Assembly: GCA_963696325.1 (NCBI GenBank)
Contig: CAVOJV010000054.1
Location: 30,387-94,386, forward strand
Source: CAVOJV01 sp963696325
GTDB lineage: Bacteria; Pseudomonadota; Gammaproteobacteria; Competibacterales; Competibacteraceae
Direction: 5' to 3'
Length of the DNA stretch: 64,000 bases
The translations under genes and the position numbers were made by a program. Under the pieces are notes generated by a model. That model saw nothing but the letters and a program-made list of their open reading frames with translations, did not search any database and was not told the origin of the DNA. Positions 17,784 through 27,016 of this stretch are shown piece by piece (the first letter of the stretch is position 1; the number at the start of each line of letters is the position of its first letter).

Positions 17784-18913
17784 ACGAGGCGCTGTGGCCT
17801 TACAGCCAAACCTTTGAGAGCCTCCAAGCCAAGTTTCCCGGACTCAGCCATGGTGAACTGGCTATGTGGGTTTCTAACGACTACTTAACCGCGTATCCCA
17901 AGGCCGGTGACTCCTATCCCTTCCCACCCCCTGAGCCGTATCAGTCTGTGAGAGATTTCAGACTTAGCAAGGAAAGCGATAAATATGGACACCCGAACGA
18001 AATTTGGCCGTTTAAATTTAGAGAAGCTCACGCAATCGAGGATTTGAGGAACTGCTACTTTAACTCCGCAGAGATCGAAGCATTCACGCCAGAAACATGC
18101 CCTTTTCGGTATCTAACATTCCAACAGCTGGTCGAGCGATGGCAGCCCCGCAGTGAAGGCGGAGAAGATATTCGTGAAACTATAAAAAAGATGGTGTTGT
18201 CGGCCAGGATGAGGGCCAGGAAATTTTTAGAGAATGAGACACTATCACCACCATCACCACCAAAACCTTATTTTCATTTCTGGGCGGTTACACCGATTCA
18301 TCCGTTGAATACACCAGTCGAAGAATGCCTGTTTCGGGCTGATCAGGTGGAGGCAAGGGAGAAAGAATGGTTTCCGGGGAGTGAGGCGTTGTTTGCAGAT
18401 CATCAGGTTTTTGCTATTGAGAAGGAGTTAAGTTGGACAGAGAAATCTATTCCGCCTCCGGACAGGTTTCGAAATCAACAATTAGCTATAAAACCAGAGC
18501 AAGATCCCTTTCCTCTCCCGTTAGAGCCTCCACCTTTAGAAGAAACCGGGCAACATTCGAAGGCGAATCCTGAATACAACCCCCTTTCAGCTCAAAGCCC
18601 TAACCCTAAGGCATCCCCCGTCATCAGTAATGCTGCACCTCCATTAAAGAGAACCCGAAGAGACCCTCTAAGGGACTTGATTGAAGAGAAGCTTGAGACC
18701 TTACGTGAAAAATTCCAGCAGAAGCGAGAGCCTACTACTGGAGAGGTCATGGAAGCTGTCGCTGAAAAGTTAGAGGGTGATGGCCTGAGGGTGAAGCGTG
18801 ATAAAAACGAAGCGATACTCTGGCTTGAATGGAGGGATAGGCAAGGAAAAGTAGAGACTACTAAAAGGAAAGCGCTACAAAACCGTATTAGCCGATATCG
18901 CCATCCTAAGTAA
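17780..18913 (+). CDS. Hypothetical protein of the integrative element
   Basis: A 377-aa protein with no family I recognise. The start overlaps the integrase stop (ATGA), implying coupled translation. The middle is rich in Pro (SPPSPPKPYF, PLPLEPPPLEE), and the C-terminal 90 residues are highly charged and helical (DLIEEKLETLREKFQQKREP), resembling a DNA-binding or scaffolding tail. GC is lower than in the backbone. Such genes next to island integrases often act in excision or regulation, but nothing in the sequence proves this here. Confidence 0.75.
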   Translation: MNEALWPYSQTFESLQAKFPGLSHGELAMWVSNDYLTAYPKAGDSYPFPPPEPYQSVRDFRLSKESDKYGHPNEIWPFKFREAHAIEDLRNCYFNSAEIEAFTPETCPFRYLTFQQLVERWQPRSEGGEDIRETIKKMVLSARMRARKFLENETLSPPSPPKPYFHFWAVTPIHPLNTPVEECLFRADQVEAREKEWFPGSEALFADHQVFAIEKELSWTEKSIPPPDRFRNQQLAIKPEQDPFPLPLEPPPLEETGQHSKANPEYNPLSAQSPNPKASPVISNAAPPLKRTRRDPLRDLIEEKLETLREKFQQKREPTTGEVMEAVAEKLEGDGLRVKRDKNEAILWLEWRDRQGKVETTKRKALQNRISRYRHPK

Positions 18914-18982
18914 ATCCCACTTGTTCGATTAATCTCACTTATTTCCCATCTTAATCCCACCTTAATCCCACCTTAATCCCAC
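18912..18982 (+). repeat. Tandem 11-bp repeats CTTAATCCCAC (iteron- or operator-like)
   Basis: Three perfect head-to-tail copies of CTTAATCCCAC fill 18950-18982, with weaker copies near 18912 and 18929. The 11-bp period is one helical turn, so all copies face the same side of DNA. They sit in the 203-bp gap between the integrase operon and the replication genes. They could be an origin or operator sites for the regulator that follows. Confidence 0.75.
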
Positions 18983-19116
18983 TTATTTCCAACCTATTAA
19001 GCGCTTGATTGCATTAAAAATTATTCTTGTTTAGAGTTGCCTTAACCCGTGCGGTTTAGCGCGGTTTTAAACAGAACTGCCTTGTGCAGTTTTCCAAAGT
19101 TTAGAGGTAAACCTAA

Positions 19117-19326
19117 ATGACAGATATTGAAAATCGTCTAATTCCGGTACCTGACTGGAATAAATATCATCCCTGGCCGCCGATAGGCGGGCTTCGCCAT
19201 CTGATTTTTTACGCTGAGACAAACGGATTCCGTACCGCATTCAAGCGCATCGGGCGCCGGGTGTTGGTAAACGAAGCCGAGTTCTTTCGATGTGTTGAGT
19301 CTGCGAACCACGGGGGAGCGGCATGA
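19117..19326 (+). CDS. Small excisionase/AlpA-like DNA-binding protein
   Basis: A 69-aa protein with VPDWNKYHPWPPIGGLRHLIFYAETNGF followed by KRIGRRVLVNEAEFFRCVE (described here in parts). This is the layout of winged-helix MerR/AlpA-type proteins of islands: a short helix pair choosing a site, then a wing with R-R-V-L and E-x-E-F-F. RBS AGAGG lies upstream. The probable role is an excisionase or transcription regulator of the element, perhaps acting on the 11-bp repeats 135 bp upstream (inference). It overlaps the next small gene by 4 bases. Confidence 0.75.
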   Translation: MTDIENRLIPVPDWNKYHPWPPIGGLRHLIFYAETNGFRTAFKRIGRRVLVNEAEFFRCVESANHGGAA

Positions 19327-19454
19327 GAATTCCCGCCCGGGTTTATCACGATCTGAAAACCATTCTCGCCGTGCGCGAAGAAGACAACACAGACCGAGCC
19401 TTCCGTCTTCTGAAGGCACTTCCTAAACGCTTTGAAATTAAACTGGAGAATTAA
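19323..19454 (+). CDS. Small hypothetical protein (43 aa)
   Basis: The ATG at 19323 overlaps the stop of the preceding regulator (ATGA). The frame encodes 43 residues, beginning MRIPARVYHDLKTILAVREE and ending KRFEIKLEN, with a stop at 19454 three bases before the next gene. Tight spacing on both sides and a sensible amphipathic composition support a real gene. No function is recognised. Confidence 0.55.
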   Translation: MRIPARVYHDLKTILAVREEDNTDRAFRLLKALPKRFEIKLEN

Positions 19455-19457
19455 GCC

Positions 19458-20048
19458 ATGACCGGATTTATTCTTGCTAAATCCAAACCATTCGCTTTGG
19501 CCCCCGTGGGTCCCCATCTAGCGGTTTGCTACCGCTTTGTTGACATGGGCACCCATACTTCCAAGTTCGGTCCAAGCCGTTGGATTCGTCTGGACCTCGA
19601 ACTGAGTGACGAACTCATGGACAACGGCAGACCGCTTTCTATTTCCAAACTGTATTACTCACCGTCTATGGGTGAAAAAAACGCCTGGAGAAAGGATGCC
19701 GACACTTGGCTAAATCTGACGGACTCCGAGCGGGAAGTTTTTGACATGACCAGCGTGGTAGGCAAGCCCGCACTGCTGACCGTGGTTCATGAAACCCGTG
19801 GAGGTGAGACTTACGCCAAGGTGGCTGGCATTTCGGCCCTACCCAAAGGAATGGTCAAACCTGAGCCAGTCAACAAGACTGCGGTTTATCTTTTAGATGA
19901 ACATGACCAAGCTGTTTTTGACGCCTTGCCCGATAGAACGAAGGAGCGAATCATGGCGTCTCAGGAATGGTTGGAGAGGTCAAAAAATCAGGGCGGAGCA
20001 GTAGCCACTGCTGACGCCCCAGACCACAACAGGGATTTGAACTTCTAG
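19458..20048 (+). CDS. Phage-type protein, candidate ssDNA-binding/replication accessory
   Basis: A 196-aa protein. HLAVCYRFVDMGTHTSKFG, WIRLDLELSDELMDNGRPLS, then an aromatic and Lys-rich segment and GKPALLTVVHETRGGETYAKV read as beta strands of an OB-like core with a flexible C-terminus. Similar proteins are encoded beside helicase/polymerase genes of temperate phages and islands, and the next gene here is a replication fusion. I infer a single-strand DNA-binding or accessory role; the family is not certain. Confidence 0.6.
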   Translation: MTGFILAKSKPFALAPVGPHLAVCYRFVDMGTHTSKFGPSRWIRLDLELSDELMDNGRPLSISKLYYSPSMGEKNAWRKDADTWLNLTDSEREVFDMTSVVGKPALLTVVHETRGGETYAKVAGISALPKGMVKPEPVNKTAVYLLDEHDQAVFDALPDRTKERIMASQEWLERSKNQGGAVATADAPDHNRDLNF

Positions 20049-20110
20049 CTAGCTTATTGGCTTGCCTAGTGTGCAAGACTAGGCAGGCCATTTTTGTGGA
20101 GAAAACAGAA

Positions 20111-23100
20111 ATGGCTTTCATCTTACCAGAATCCTACCCTGTTTCCATTGAAGACTCAGAAATAAACTCCCTAAGTTTCATCGAAATACTTGGGGCCGCA
20201 GGCTTTACTCTGCCTGAGCCAGTTGTCGCTGATGGCGAAATACACCGCTGCCACGTCAATGGCGATAAGTCAGAATCCCTAAATGGCTGGTATGCTTTCC
20301 ACGGCAACTTTGGGTGGTATGGCTCGTGGAAAGACCCAGAAAAGCATTGGCACCGCTGGACAGCACAACCAGAAGCGTCGCTTTCCGATGCCGATAAAAC
20401 AAGCCTGCAAGCCGCGCAAGAGGCTTTGCAAGCTGAGCTGAAAGATAGGCAGCAGCATAAACACGAGGACGCCCGAGCAAGAGCCAATCGCCTCTGGGAG
20501 CGTGCCAAAGAGGATGCCAGCCACCCTTATTTAATCGCCAAAGGGCTTACCCAAGCCTATGGCACACGGGTTTATAAGGACATGCTGCTTGTGCCCATGG
20601 CAGACCTGGAAGGCAATATTCAAACGCTTATCCGTATTTGGCCTGATGGTACCAAGCGGTTGTTGGATGGCGGTGACCCTAAAGGCCACTTCCATGCCCT
20701 TGGCGCACTCACAGAGCCCACCTATTTGGCGGAAGGCGTTGCCACAGCGGCCATCGTTCGTGAGGCTACAGGGCACTGTGTGCTGTGCTGTGGCGATAAA
20801 GGCAACCTGGTTGCCGTGGCCGAGGTGTTAAAGGACAAGACCGCTCGGAGAGAATTTATCGTTGCTGGAGACAACGACCACGGAACAGCGGGTAATCCAG
20901 GCCAGAAAGCGGCTAAGGAAGCGGCTGAGATCCTGGCTTGCGACTATGTGATTCCAGATTTCACAGGCTTTGAGGCCACCGATAAAGACAGTGACTTTAA
21001 CGACTTGGCTCAATTGGCCGGATTGGAAGTTGTTAAACAGCAGCTAAAGGAAAACCGTAAGCCTAGCGATGCCAGAGTCATTGGGGGGCTGCTGAAGCTA
21101 AATGCCCTGGACTACGACCGCCTGAGGGAAGCGAAGGCCAAGCAGTTGGGCTGCCGTGCCAGCACTTTGGATAGCCTGGTCCAGAGAGAAAGAGAAGCTC
21201 AAGAGAGCAAGAGTGGAGGTGGGAGTGCTGGGCAAGCTTTGCTGCTAGAAGATCCAGAGCCTTGGTCCGAGCCTGTGGACGGATCAATCCTGCTTAGCAG
21301 TCTGAACGCCGTGATTGCCCGTTTTGTCGTTATGCCTGAGGGCGGCCCGGTGGCAGTAGCCCTGTGGACGCTGCACACTTATTGCCTGGACGCGGCCTAC
21401 GCATCGCCCATCTTAGGCATTACCAGTCCACAAAAACGCTGTGGTAAATCCACTCTGCAAAGCCTGTTGGCGGCTCTGGTATATCGTCCATTACCTACCA
21501 GCAATATAAGCACAGCCGCCATGTTTCGCTCTATTGAGAAGTGGCATCCAACCTTGTTGATAGATGAAGCGGACACCTTCTTAAAAAGCAATGAGGAATT
21601 ACGTGGAGTGATCAATTCAGGCCACACCCGCGCCACCGCCTTTGTCATCCGTGTAGAAGGCGAAGACAACGAACCCCGCCGATTTACCACCTGGGCAGCC
21701 AAGGCTATTTCGCTCATTGGTAAACTGCCAGACACGATTCATGATCGCACTATCGCCATTTCCCTGCGCCGTAAATTACCCGGAGAGAAAGCCGAAAAGC
21801 TGCGCGAAGACAAATTGAATTTTGCTGACCTCCGCCGGCAATGCCAGCGGTGGGCACAAGACCATTTGGCGAAGCTGAAAGTTTACGACCCTATTATCCC
21901 CACCGGACTAAACGACCGTGCGGCGGATAACTGGCGTCCTTTGCTGGCAATTGCGGACACTGCCGGTAGCAAGTGGTCCGAAATAGTTAGAGCCATCGTT
22001 AAACAGCTGACCGGTGGCGATGATGACTACGAGGACGCTAGAGTGAAGCTGTTGGCGGATATTCGGGACATTTTTGCCACAAGCAAGATTAACACGCTAT
22101 CCTCCGCCACACTGGTCGAAGCGTTGGTTCAGCTGGAAGACCGGCCTTGGCCAGAATGGAAGAGTGGCAAGCCACTAACACAAAACCAACTCGCGCGGTT
22201 GTTGAAGCCGTTCCAGATTAAGCCCTCTGTGCAACGAATTGGAACCAAAACACCCAGCGCATACGTCTTCGAAAGCTTTCAAGACGCCTTTAAGAGGTAT
22301 CTACCAGGAGTCCAAACCTCAACAGTTCAACAACGCAGTAATGACGGGGAGTTTGACGATTCTCAAACCTCAACGCGTAAAGGAGATGTTGAGGTTCAGA
22401 AACTCCGGAAACCCGCGCCACGTCTGGATTGTTTAGGTGTTGAGGTTCAGAAGGGTGAACCCGGAGAGAAAAAGGAAAAGGTGGACGAAATAGGCGGAGA
22501 AGACGTTTGTTCCTCCATTCTGACTCACTATCAAGTAGCGTATCGGCACATCACCGATGAGACTGAAGCCAAAGCCGCGGTCCAAGCGTTGCTCAGTCAA
22601 ACCAGGATTCTTGGGTTGGACACCGAAACGACTGGCCTTGACCCACATCAACACACGCTCCGGCTAATCCAGGTCTATGACGGCAACGGTACTGTCTACG
22701 TGTTTGACATGGCCCACCTGAGGCTGTCTACCTTGGAACCACTATGGACCAAGCCCTTTGTCGCTCATAACGCCACTTTTGAAGCCAAGTTCTTACTAAA
22801 ACAGGGCATTAATCCAATCCTGCATTGCACCAGGCTGATGGGCAGGCTGGCAACAGGCCGGATCAGGAGCTTACGCCTTGCTGACTTGGCGAAAGAGTTT
22901 CTTGGCTGGACACTGGATAAGACCGCGCAAACATCGGACTGGTCCGCTCCCACTCTGACTGAGAGGCAACTGAGCTATGCTGCGCTGGACGCGGTGTTAG
23001 TCAGCAAGCTTGCTCAAAAGCTAAATGCAAGACTGTCAGCTATGGGCCAAGCTGTCTCTTACCAGCAGCTTCAAGCGCTAATACTCATTGTTGCCAAGCA

Positions 23101-24271
23101 GGAACTCAACGGCTGTCCCTTCGATAGTAAGGCACACGCGGCTTTAGTAGCAGCATGGAAGGCGGAGAAACAAAGTCTGGAGAGCGATATACGCCAACAG
23201 CTTGGCAACGAGATCAATATTAATAGTGGTCCTCAGCTGGGCGCCTGGCTTGAAAAGCAGTTGCCAGAGGACACCCTTAAGAACTGGCCCAAGACAGCCA
23301 CCGGTAAACTCAAAACCGATAAGGACAGTTTATCGCTCTATGGTGAGCTGCCCATCGTAAAGCCACTGCTTCAGTACAAGCATATAGCCAAACGTATCAG
23401 CACCTATGGGGAAGAATACTCAGCACACAGTCACCCCATAACCCAGCGTATTCACCCTGGCTATTTCATCGCTGGAACCAGGGTAGGGAAGTTTTCTTGT
23501 TCCAAGCCAAATATGATGCAGCTGCCCAGTGATAGCGAATTCCGGTCTTTGGTGCGCGCTCCTACCGGCAGAGTCATTATCTGTGCCGACTTTGGCCAGT
23601 TAGAGTTACGGATAGCCGCGGAACTGTCTCAAGATGAGACATTGCTGCAAGCGTATCGGGACGGCGAAGACGTGCACACCAAGACCGCGTCAGCTATCGC
23701 TGGTGTGCCTATGGATCAAGTAACCAAGGCCCAAAGGCAAGCGGCAAAAGCCTGTAATTTCGGACTGCTGTATGGGCAAGGCGCTGCCGGTTTGTCAAAC
23801 TACGCCAAGGCGTCCTATGGCGTGGACATGTCGCCAGAACAGGCACAGACAGCAAAAACGGCGTTCTTCAACGCTTACCCTGGCCTGAGACGCTGGCAGC
23901 TGGCTACGGATGCGCAAGCCAGGCAAAGCCGGAAGGTTTACTCCCAACAAGGGCGACTTAGAGACTTTCAATTAGAAGGCAGTGAGTACAAGCTGACGGA
24001 AGCCCTCAACACAGCTGTGGCCAGCAGTGCCGCAGACGTGCTGATAGTCAGCCTCATCAAACTCGACAAAGCCTTAGCGGGTATTGACGCCCATTTGATT
24101 GCCCATGTCCATGACGAGATTTTGCTGGAAGCGAGCGAACAGGCTGCCGAGGTGGCCAAGCTGATACTCACCCAAGCAATGGTCGAAGGTTTCCTGGACG
24201 TCTTCCCCAACGCCAGCACCGTGGGTCTGGTGGAGGCCAACCAAGGCAACACGTGGGCCGAGGCGAAATGA
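20111..24271 (+). CDS. Replication fusion: Toprim + DUF3631 ATPase + 3'-5' exonuclease + family A DNA polymerase
   Basis: One uninterrupted 1386-aa frame from ATG 20111 (GGAG 9 bases upstream). The N-terminal part has a primase-associated region and a Toprim-like fold (AEGVATAAIVREATG near 207, IVAGDNDHG near 253). A DUF3631-type P-loop ATPase follows (SPQKRCGKSTL near 443, LLIDEADTF near 481). After a Gln/Ser/Lys-rich linker comes a DEDD exonuclease (GLDTETTGLDP near 834, FVAHNATFEAKF, LSYAALDAVL). Last is a PolA polymerase with motif A CADFGQLELRIAAELS, motif B RQAAKACNFGLLYGQ and motif C HVHDEILLE. All key carboxylates are present. Toprim/DUF3631 and exonuclease/PolA are usually separate proteins; here one chain could carry most of a replisome. 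It probably replicates the excised element. Confidence 0.9.
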   Translation: MAFILPESYPVSIEDSEINSLSFIEILGAAGFTLPEPVVADGEIHRCHVNGDKSESLNGWYAFHGNFGWYGSWKDPEKHWHRWTAQPEASLSDADKTSLQAAQEALQAELKDRQQHKHEDARARANRLWERAKEDASHPYLIAKGLTQAYGTRVYKDMLLVPMADLEGNIQTLIRIWPDGTKRLLDGGDPKGHFHALGALTEPTYLAEGVATAAIVREATGHCVLCCGDKGNLVAVAEVLKDKTARREFIVAGDNDHGTAGNPGQKAAKEAAEILACDYVIPDFTGFEATDKDSDFNDLAQLAGLEVVKQQLKENRKPSDARVIGGLLKLNALDYDRLREAKAKQLGCRASTLDSLVQREREAQESKSGGGSAGQALLLEDPEPWSEPVDGSILLSSLNAVIARFVVMPEGGPVAVALWTLHTYCLDAAYASPILGITSPQKRCGKSTLQSLLAALVYRPLPTSNISTAAMFRSIEKWHPTLLIDEADTFLKSNEELRGVINSGHTRATAFVIRVEGEDNEPRRFTTWAAKAISLIGKLPDTIHDRTIAISLRRKLPGEKAEKLREDKLNFADLRRQCQRWAQDHLAKLKVYDPIIPTGLNDRAADNWRPLLAIADTAGSKWSEIVRAIVKQLTGGDDDYEDARVKLLADIRDIFATSKINTLSSATLVEALVQLEDRPWPEWKSGKPLTQNQLARLLKPFQIKPSVQRIGTKTPSAYVFESFQDAFKRYLPGVQTSTVQQRSNDGEFDDSQTSTRKGDVEVQKLRKPAPRLDCLGVEVQKGEPGEKKEKVDEIGGEDVCSSILTHYQVAYRHITDETEAKAAVQALLSQTRILGLDTETTGLDPHQHTLRLIQVYDGNGTVYVFDMAHLRLSTLEPLWTKPFVAHNATFEAKFLLKQGINPILHCTRLMGRLATGRIRSLRLADLAKEFLGWTLDKTAQTSDWSAPTLTERQLSYAALDAVLVSKLAQKLNARLSAMGQAVSYQQLQALILIVAKQELNGCPFDSKAHAALVAAWKAEKQSLESDIRQQLGNEININSGPQLGAWLEKQLPEDTLKNWPKTATGKLKTDKDSLSLYGELPIVKPLLQYKHIAKRISTYGEEYSAHSHPITQRIHPGYFIAGTRVGKFSCSKPNMMQLPSDSEFRSLVRAPTGRVIICADFGQLELRIAAELSQDETLLQAYRDGEDVHTKTASAIAGVPMDQVTKAQRQAAKACNFGLLYGQGAAGLSNYAKASYGVDMSPEQAQTAKTAFFNAYPGLRRWQLATDAQARQSRKVYSQQGRLRDFQLEGSEYKLTEALNTAVASSAADVLIVSLIKLDKALAGIDAHLIAHVHDEILLEASEQAAEVAKLILTQAMVEGFLDVFPNASTVGLVEANQGNTWAEAK

Positions 24272-24474
24272 GTGGGAGGCCTGACTCCGCCCCCAGGGAT
24301 TACTGGCTGAGGGTGTGGGAGGGTTGGAAACGCTATGCCATCACGAGCCACCACCAAGGCCAAATTATGCTAACTATGCAAACGGTCGGATCCAACTCTT
24401 CGGGGGGATTCCGTAACAACTCATCGATGTTTAGCATCAGGGCAACTCCTCGAAACAGGGCTCAATGGTCTTAA
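24268..24474 (+). CDS. Possible small protein downstream of the polymerase
   Basis: A frame with an ATGA overlap to the polymerase stop, beginning MSGRPDSAPRDYWLRVWEGW and running 68 codons. The coupled start argues for translation, but the second half (NSSGGFRNNSSMFSIR) has poor coding character and may be read past the end of a truncated gene. No family recognised. Confidence 0.3.
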   Translation: MSGRPDSAPRDYWLRVWEGWKRYAITSHHQGQIMLTMQTVGSNSSGGFRNNSSMFSIRATPRNRAQWS

Positions 24475-24555
24475 CTTTCACCAGAGATGGCGTTGTTGTC
24501 CAACCCTCGGACGGCGTTCGCTCGGTTCGCCTATTCAAACTAATCAGCGCTCTAG

Positions 24556-26059
24556 CAGCCTGTCGGGTTTAATATTTCTGAAGTGTTTTTGGGCGTATTT
24601 TTGGCGTTTTTTATAAGAATTAGGGCATTTTTTCCCGATTTTCCTTGCTACGGGCGCAATACGGCCATCCGTTTCACATTCCACGCCAAACACACCAGCG
24701 TCCATTCGTTTTTAACGTTCGCCAACCCACGGGTCAGAAACTGGCGAAAGCCCAAGACACCTTTGATGATTCCAAAGACGGGTTCAACCGTCTGTTTGCG
24801 CAGGGCATAGAGCGCTCGCCCCTGGCGCGTCTTAAAACGGTGCTTCATCCGCTCCATCGGAGTAGATCCGTCTGGTAAGGCTGGCGGATTGTCGTCAAAC
24901 CGCTCCTGCCACGGGGTATGATGGCTCTCCCGTTTGAGCGCGATCATCGGTTCGATCCGGGCTTTGTCACAGACCTCGACATTCTGCTCGCTGAGATAGC
25001 CGTTATCCGCCATGAGGCTATGAGGACGAGCAACATCTTGGGGAAGAGCGCCCAGTTGTTCGACAGCGGGCTCGATCTGCTGCTTGTCGTTGACATCCTG
25101 GGTCACGCTAGGCACCAAAATCAGCATGGAGTCAACGTCTACCACGGCCTGAGCGTTGTAACACTGCTCGAATCCACCTCCAGCCACCGGCATGATCCGA
25201 GACTCCCCGTCGGTGTGGTTGACTTGGTCGGTGGGGTGTGGAATGGGACTTGGCGGCGTCGGTTCCTTGCCGCGCGGCTTTTTTCCAGTAGCGGCTTCCT
25301 TGGCTTGACGGGCCGCCATCTTGGCTGCGTACTCGGCTTGTTCACCCTCATAACGTTGCCGTGCCCGCGCCTCAATCTCCCGTTTGGCCTCGGTGATCGC
25401 TGCCAACCGATCCTCTCGACGCTGAAGCTCTTCTGGCAGATTCATCCCCTCCGGGAGCGCCGTCGCCGCATCCGCCAACTTGAGTAACTCCGCCACCTCG
25501 GCCTTGAGCTTTGCCTCGAGTTGCTCGGCATGAGCATACGACAGCGCACTATGGCGACTGGCATTGGCGTGAATCTTGGTACCATCCAGACTGACCCTGC
25601 CAAAACGACTCATGCCGTTCTCCCTTGCCACTCGGAGTACCTGCACGAAGATCTCTTCAAACTCCTTCTTGAACTGCTTGCGGAACGTCGCCAGCGTGTC
25701 ATGATCCGGATGCAGATTACAGGCAATGTAGCGAAAGGGAATGGAATCGTCGGTGGCGCGCTCGATTTTGCGACTGGAGAAGATCCCCGTGGCATAGGCG
25801 TAGATGAGGAGCGCCAGGAGCAGACTGGGTGGGTAGGCCTCATGCCCTCGGCCTGCATAGCTCTGCTCTATGGCAGACAGATCCAGGCTCTCCACAATCT
25901 CCACAATACAGCGAGCCAGGTGACCCTCGGGCAGGCACGCCTGAATCAAGATCGACGTGGCCAAATCGCTCTCGCGGTCAATCGAACGAAAACGCTGCAT
26001 CAGAATCTTCCCAGGGTATCAATGCCGCCATTCTACACGGCAGAAAGCCCGACAGGCTG
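24556..26059 (-). mobile_element. IS1182-family insertion sequence
   Basis: About 1.5 kb with terminal inverted repeats CAGCCTGTCGGGTTT (left) and AAAGCCCGACAGGCTG (right) and a CTAG target duplication at 24552-24555 and 26060-26063. The intact transposase reads on the minus strand. It interrupts a small frame of the host island. Confidence 0.9.
24648..26000 (-). CDS. IS1182-family transposase
   Basis: A 450-aa DDE transposase. The N-terminal domain includes YPPSLLLALLIYAYATGIFSSRKIE and RYIACNLHPDHDTLATFRK. The catalytic core has RVSLDGTKIHANASRH (first Asp), PHSLMADNGYLSE (second Asp) and TVEPVFGIIKGVLGFRQFL (Glu), ending with VCLAWNVKRM. Complete, so the element may be active. Confidence 0.92.
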   Translation of the reverse strand: MQRFRSIDRESDLATSILIQACLPEGHLARCIVEIVESLDLSAIEQSYAGRGHEAYPPSLLLALLIYAYATGIFSSRKIERATDDSIPFRYIACNLHPDHDTLATFRKQFKKEFEEIFVQVLRVARENGMSRFGRVSLDGTKIHANASRHSALSYAHAEQLEAKLKAEVAELLKLADAATALPEGMNLPEELQRREDRLAAITEAKREIEARARQRYEGEQAEYAAKMAARQAKEAATGKKPRGKEPTPPSPIPHPTDQVNHTDGESRIMPVAGGGFEQCYNAQAVVDVDSMLILVPSVTQDVNDKQQIEPAVEQLGALPQDVARPHSLMADNGYLSEQNVEVCDKARIEPMIALKRESHHTPWQERFDDNPPALPDGSTPMERMKHRFKTRQGRALYALRKQTVEPVFGIIKGVLGFRQFLTRGLANVKNEWTLVCLAWNVKRMAVLRP

Positions 26060-26099
26060 CTAGCGGCGGCGATAAAGGCAACCGTTCATATTAATCGCG

Positions 26100-26987
26100 T
26101 CAGTCCATCTTAACGGCTGGGGGTGCCTGACCATTTTCCAAACTGTAGCGCAACAGCCGTGCGGGCCGATGTTGCGCTTCCAGCGACATCACTCGCTGAT
26201 AGGCTTCCAAACGCCATATTTCGCCCTGGCTTGCTAGCCACAGGGCCTCCAGAGTTTGCCGGATGTCGGCGTCCGTGATGCCTGCCAATGTCGCGGGAGG
26301 CGGCAGCGGGGTCACCGGTACGACCTCGACAGCTACTGCTGCCTGGCGTTGAGCGTCGCTGATGATCAGTCGGTACTGTCCCGGTGTCAGTGGCAGGGAC
26401 GCGGTCTTGAACGGTTGGGTGTTACCGCCCGGCGCGGCAATATCCGACTGTTTCATGATTTCCTTGCCGGCAGCGTTGGTCAGGCGGACCTGATAGGGTG
26501 GCTCGCCGCCTTGCCAAGCCAGATACAGAGGCCGTGTGCCGGCACTCAGCCGGGTTGTTGCACTTGGCACCAGCGGCAGACTGATGGGCTGGACAGGTTC
26601 GCCCCGCGTATAGATACCGATCACCGGTCGATCTACCTCTTCCAGCCGTTGTTTAGTCAGCCAGGAACAGAGGCCATGCCATAGATTATCCAGCGCTGCC
26701 GGCGGCTGGCCCTGATCCCGGATAATGTAGGGCGAGTTGTTTTTCCGAATCTCGATCCGACTGCCATCGTCCTGTTTCAACGAGAGGACACTGCCGTCCA
26801 CCAACACGAACAGCCGGTCATTCGGCTGTAATTGCCGGTAGATCTCGACAGGTAGCGTCTGGTTATCCCGTTCCAGCCGAAAATCGTCAGGTTCCCCGGT
26901 GAAATCCACGATCCAGGTCGCTGCCGACGCCGTGACGCTGACGGCTAGAAGCAACAAGCTACCGAGCGATGTCATACAACGGTTCAT
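26100..26987 (-). CDS. Secreted protein of unknown function beside the CHASE2 gene
   Basis: A 295-aa protein starting MNRCMTSLGSLLLLAVSVTA, a signal peptide with cleavage near SASA-ATW, so periplasmic or exported. GGAGGTGG precedes the ATG. The N-terminal part DDFRLERDNQTLPVEIYRQL and SVLSLKQDDGSRIEIRKNN suggests a sheet-rich domain; the middle (PLYLAWQGGEPPYQVRLTNA, GQYRLIISDAQRQAAVAVEV) looks like an Ig-like repeat. It lies 29 bp downstream of the CHASE2 gene, so they are co-transcribed. Probably a third component of the CHASE2/CHAT module. Confidence 0.75.
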   Translation of the reverse strand: MNRCMTSLGSLLLLAVSVTASAATWIVDFTGEPDDFRLERDNQTLPVEIYRQLQPNDRLFVLVDGSVLSLKQDDGSRIEIRKNNSPYIIRDQGQPPAALDNLWHGLCSWLTKQRLEEVDRPVIGIYTRGEPVQPISLPLVPSATTRLSAGTRPLYLAWQGGEPPYQVRLTNAAGKEIMKQSDIAAPGGNTQPFKTASLPLTPGQYRLIISDAQRQAAVAVEVVPVTPLPPPATLAGITDADIRQTLEALWLASQGEIWRLEAYQRVMSLEAQHRPARLLRYSLENGQAPPAVKMD

Positions 26988-27016
26988 AACCACCTCCAAA
27001 AGAACGAGTCTTAAAT

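Larger units (their letters stand above)
24465..26113 (+). pseudogene. Small ORF interrupted by the IS1182 element
   Basis: Removing the insertion sequence and one CTAG duplicate joins 24465-24555 to 26064-26113 into a 46-codon frame beginning MVLTFTRDGVVVQPSDGVRS and ending KATVHINRVSPS. The clean rejoining supports a pre-insertion reading frame; no function is known. Confidence 0.4.
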
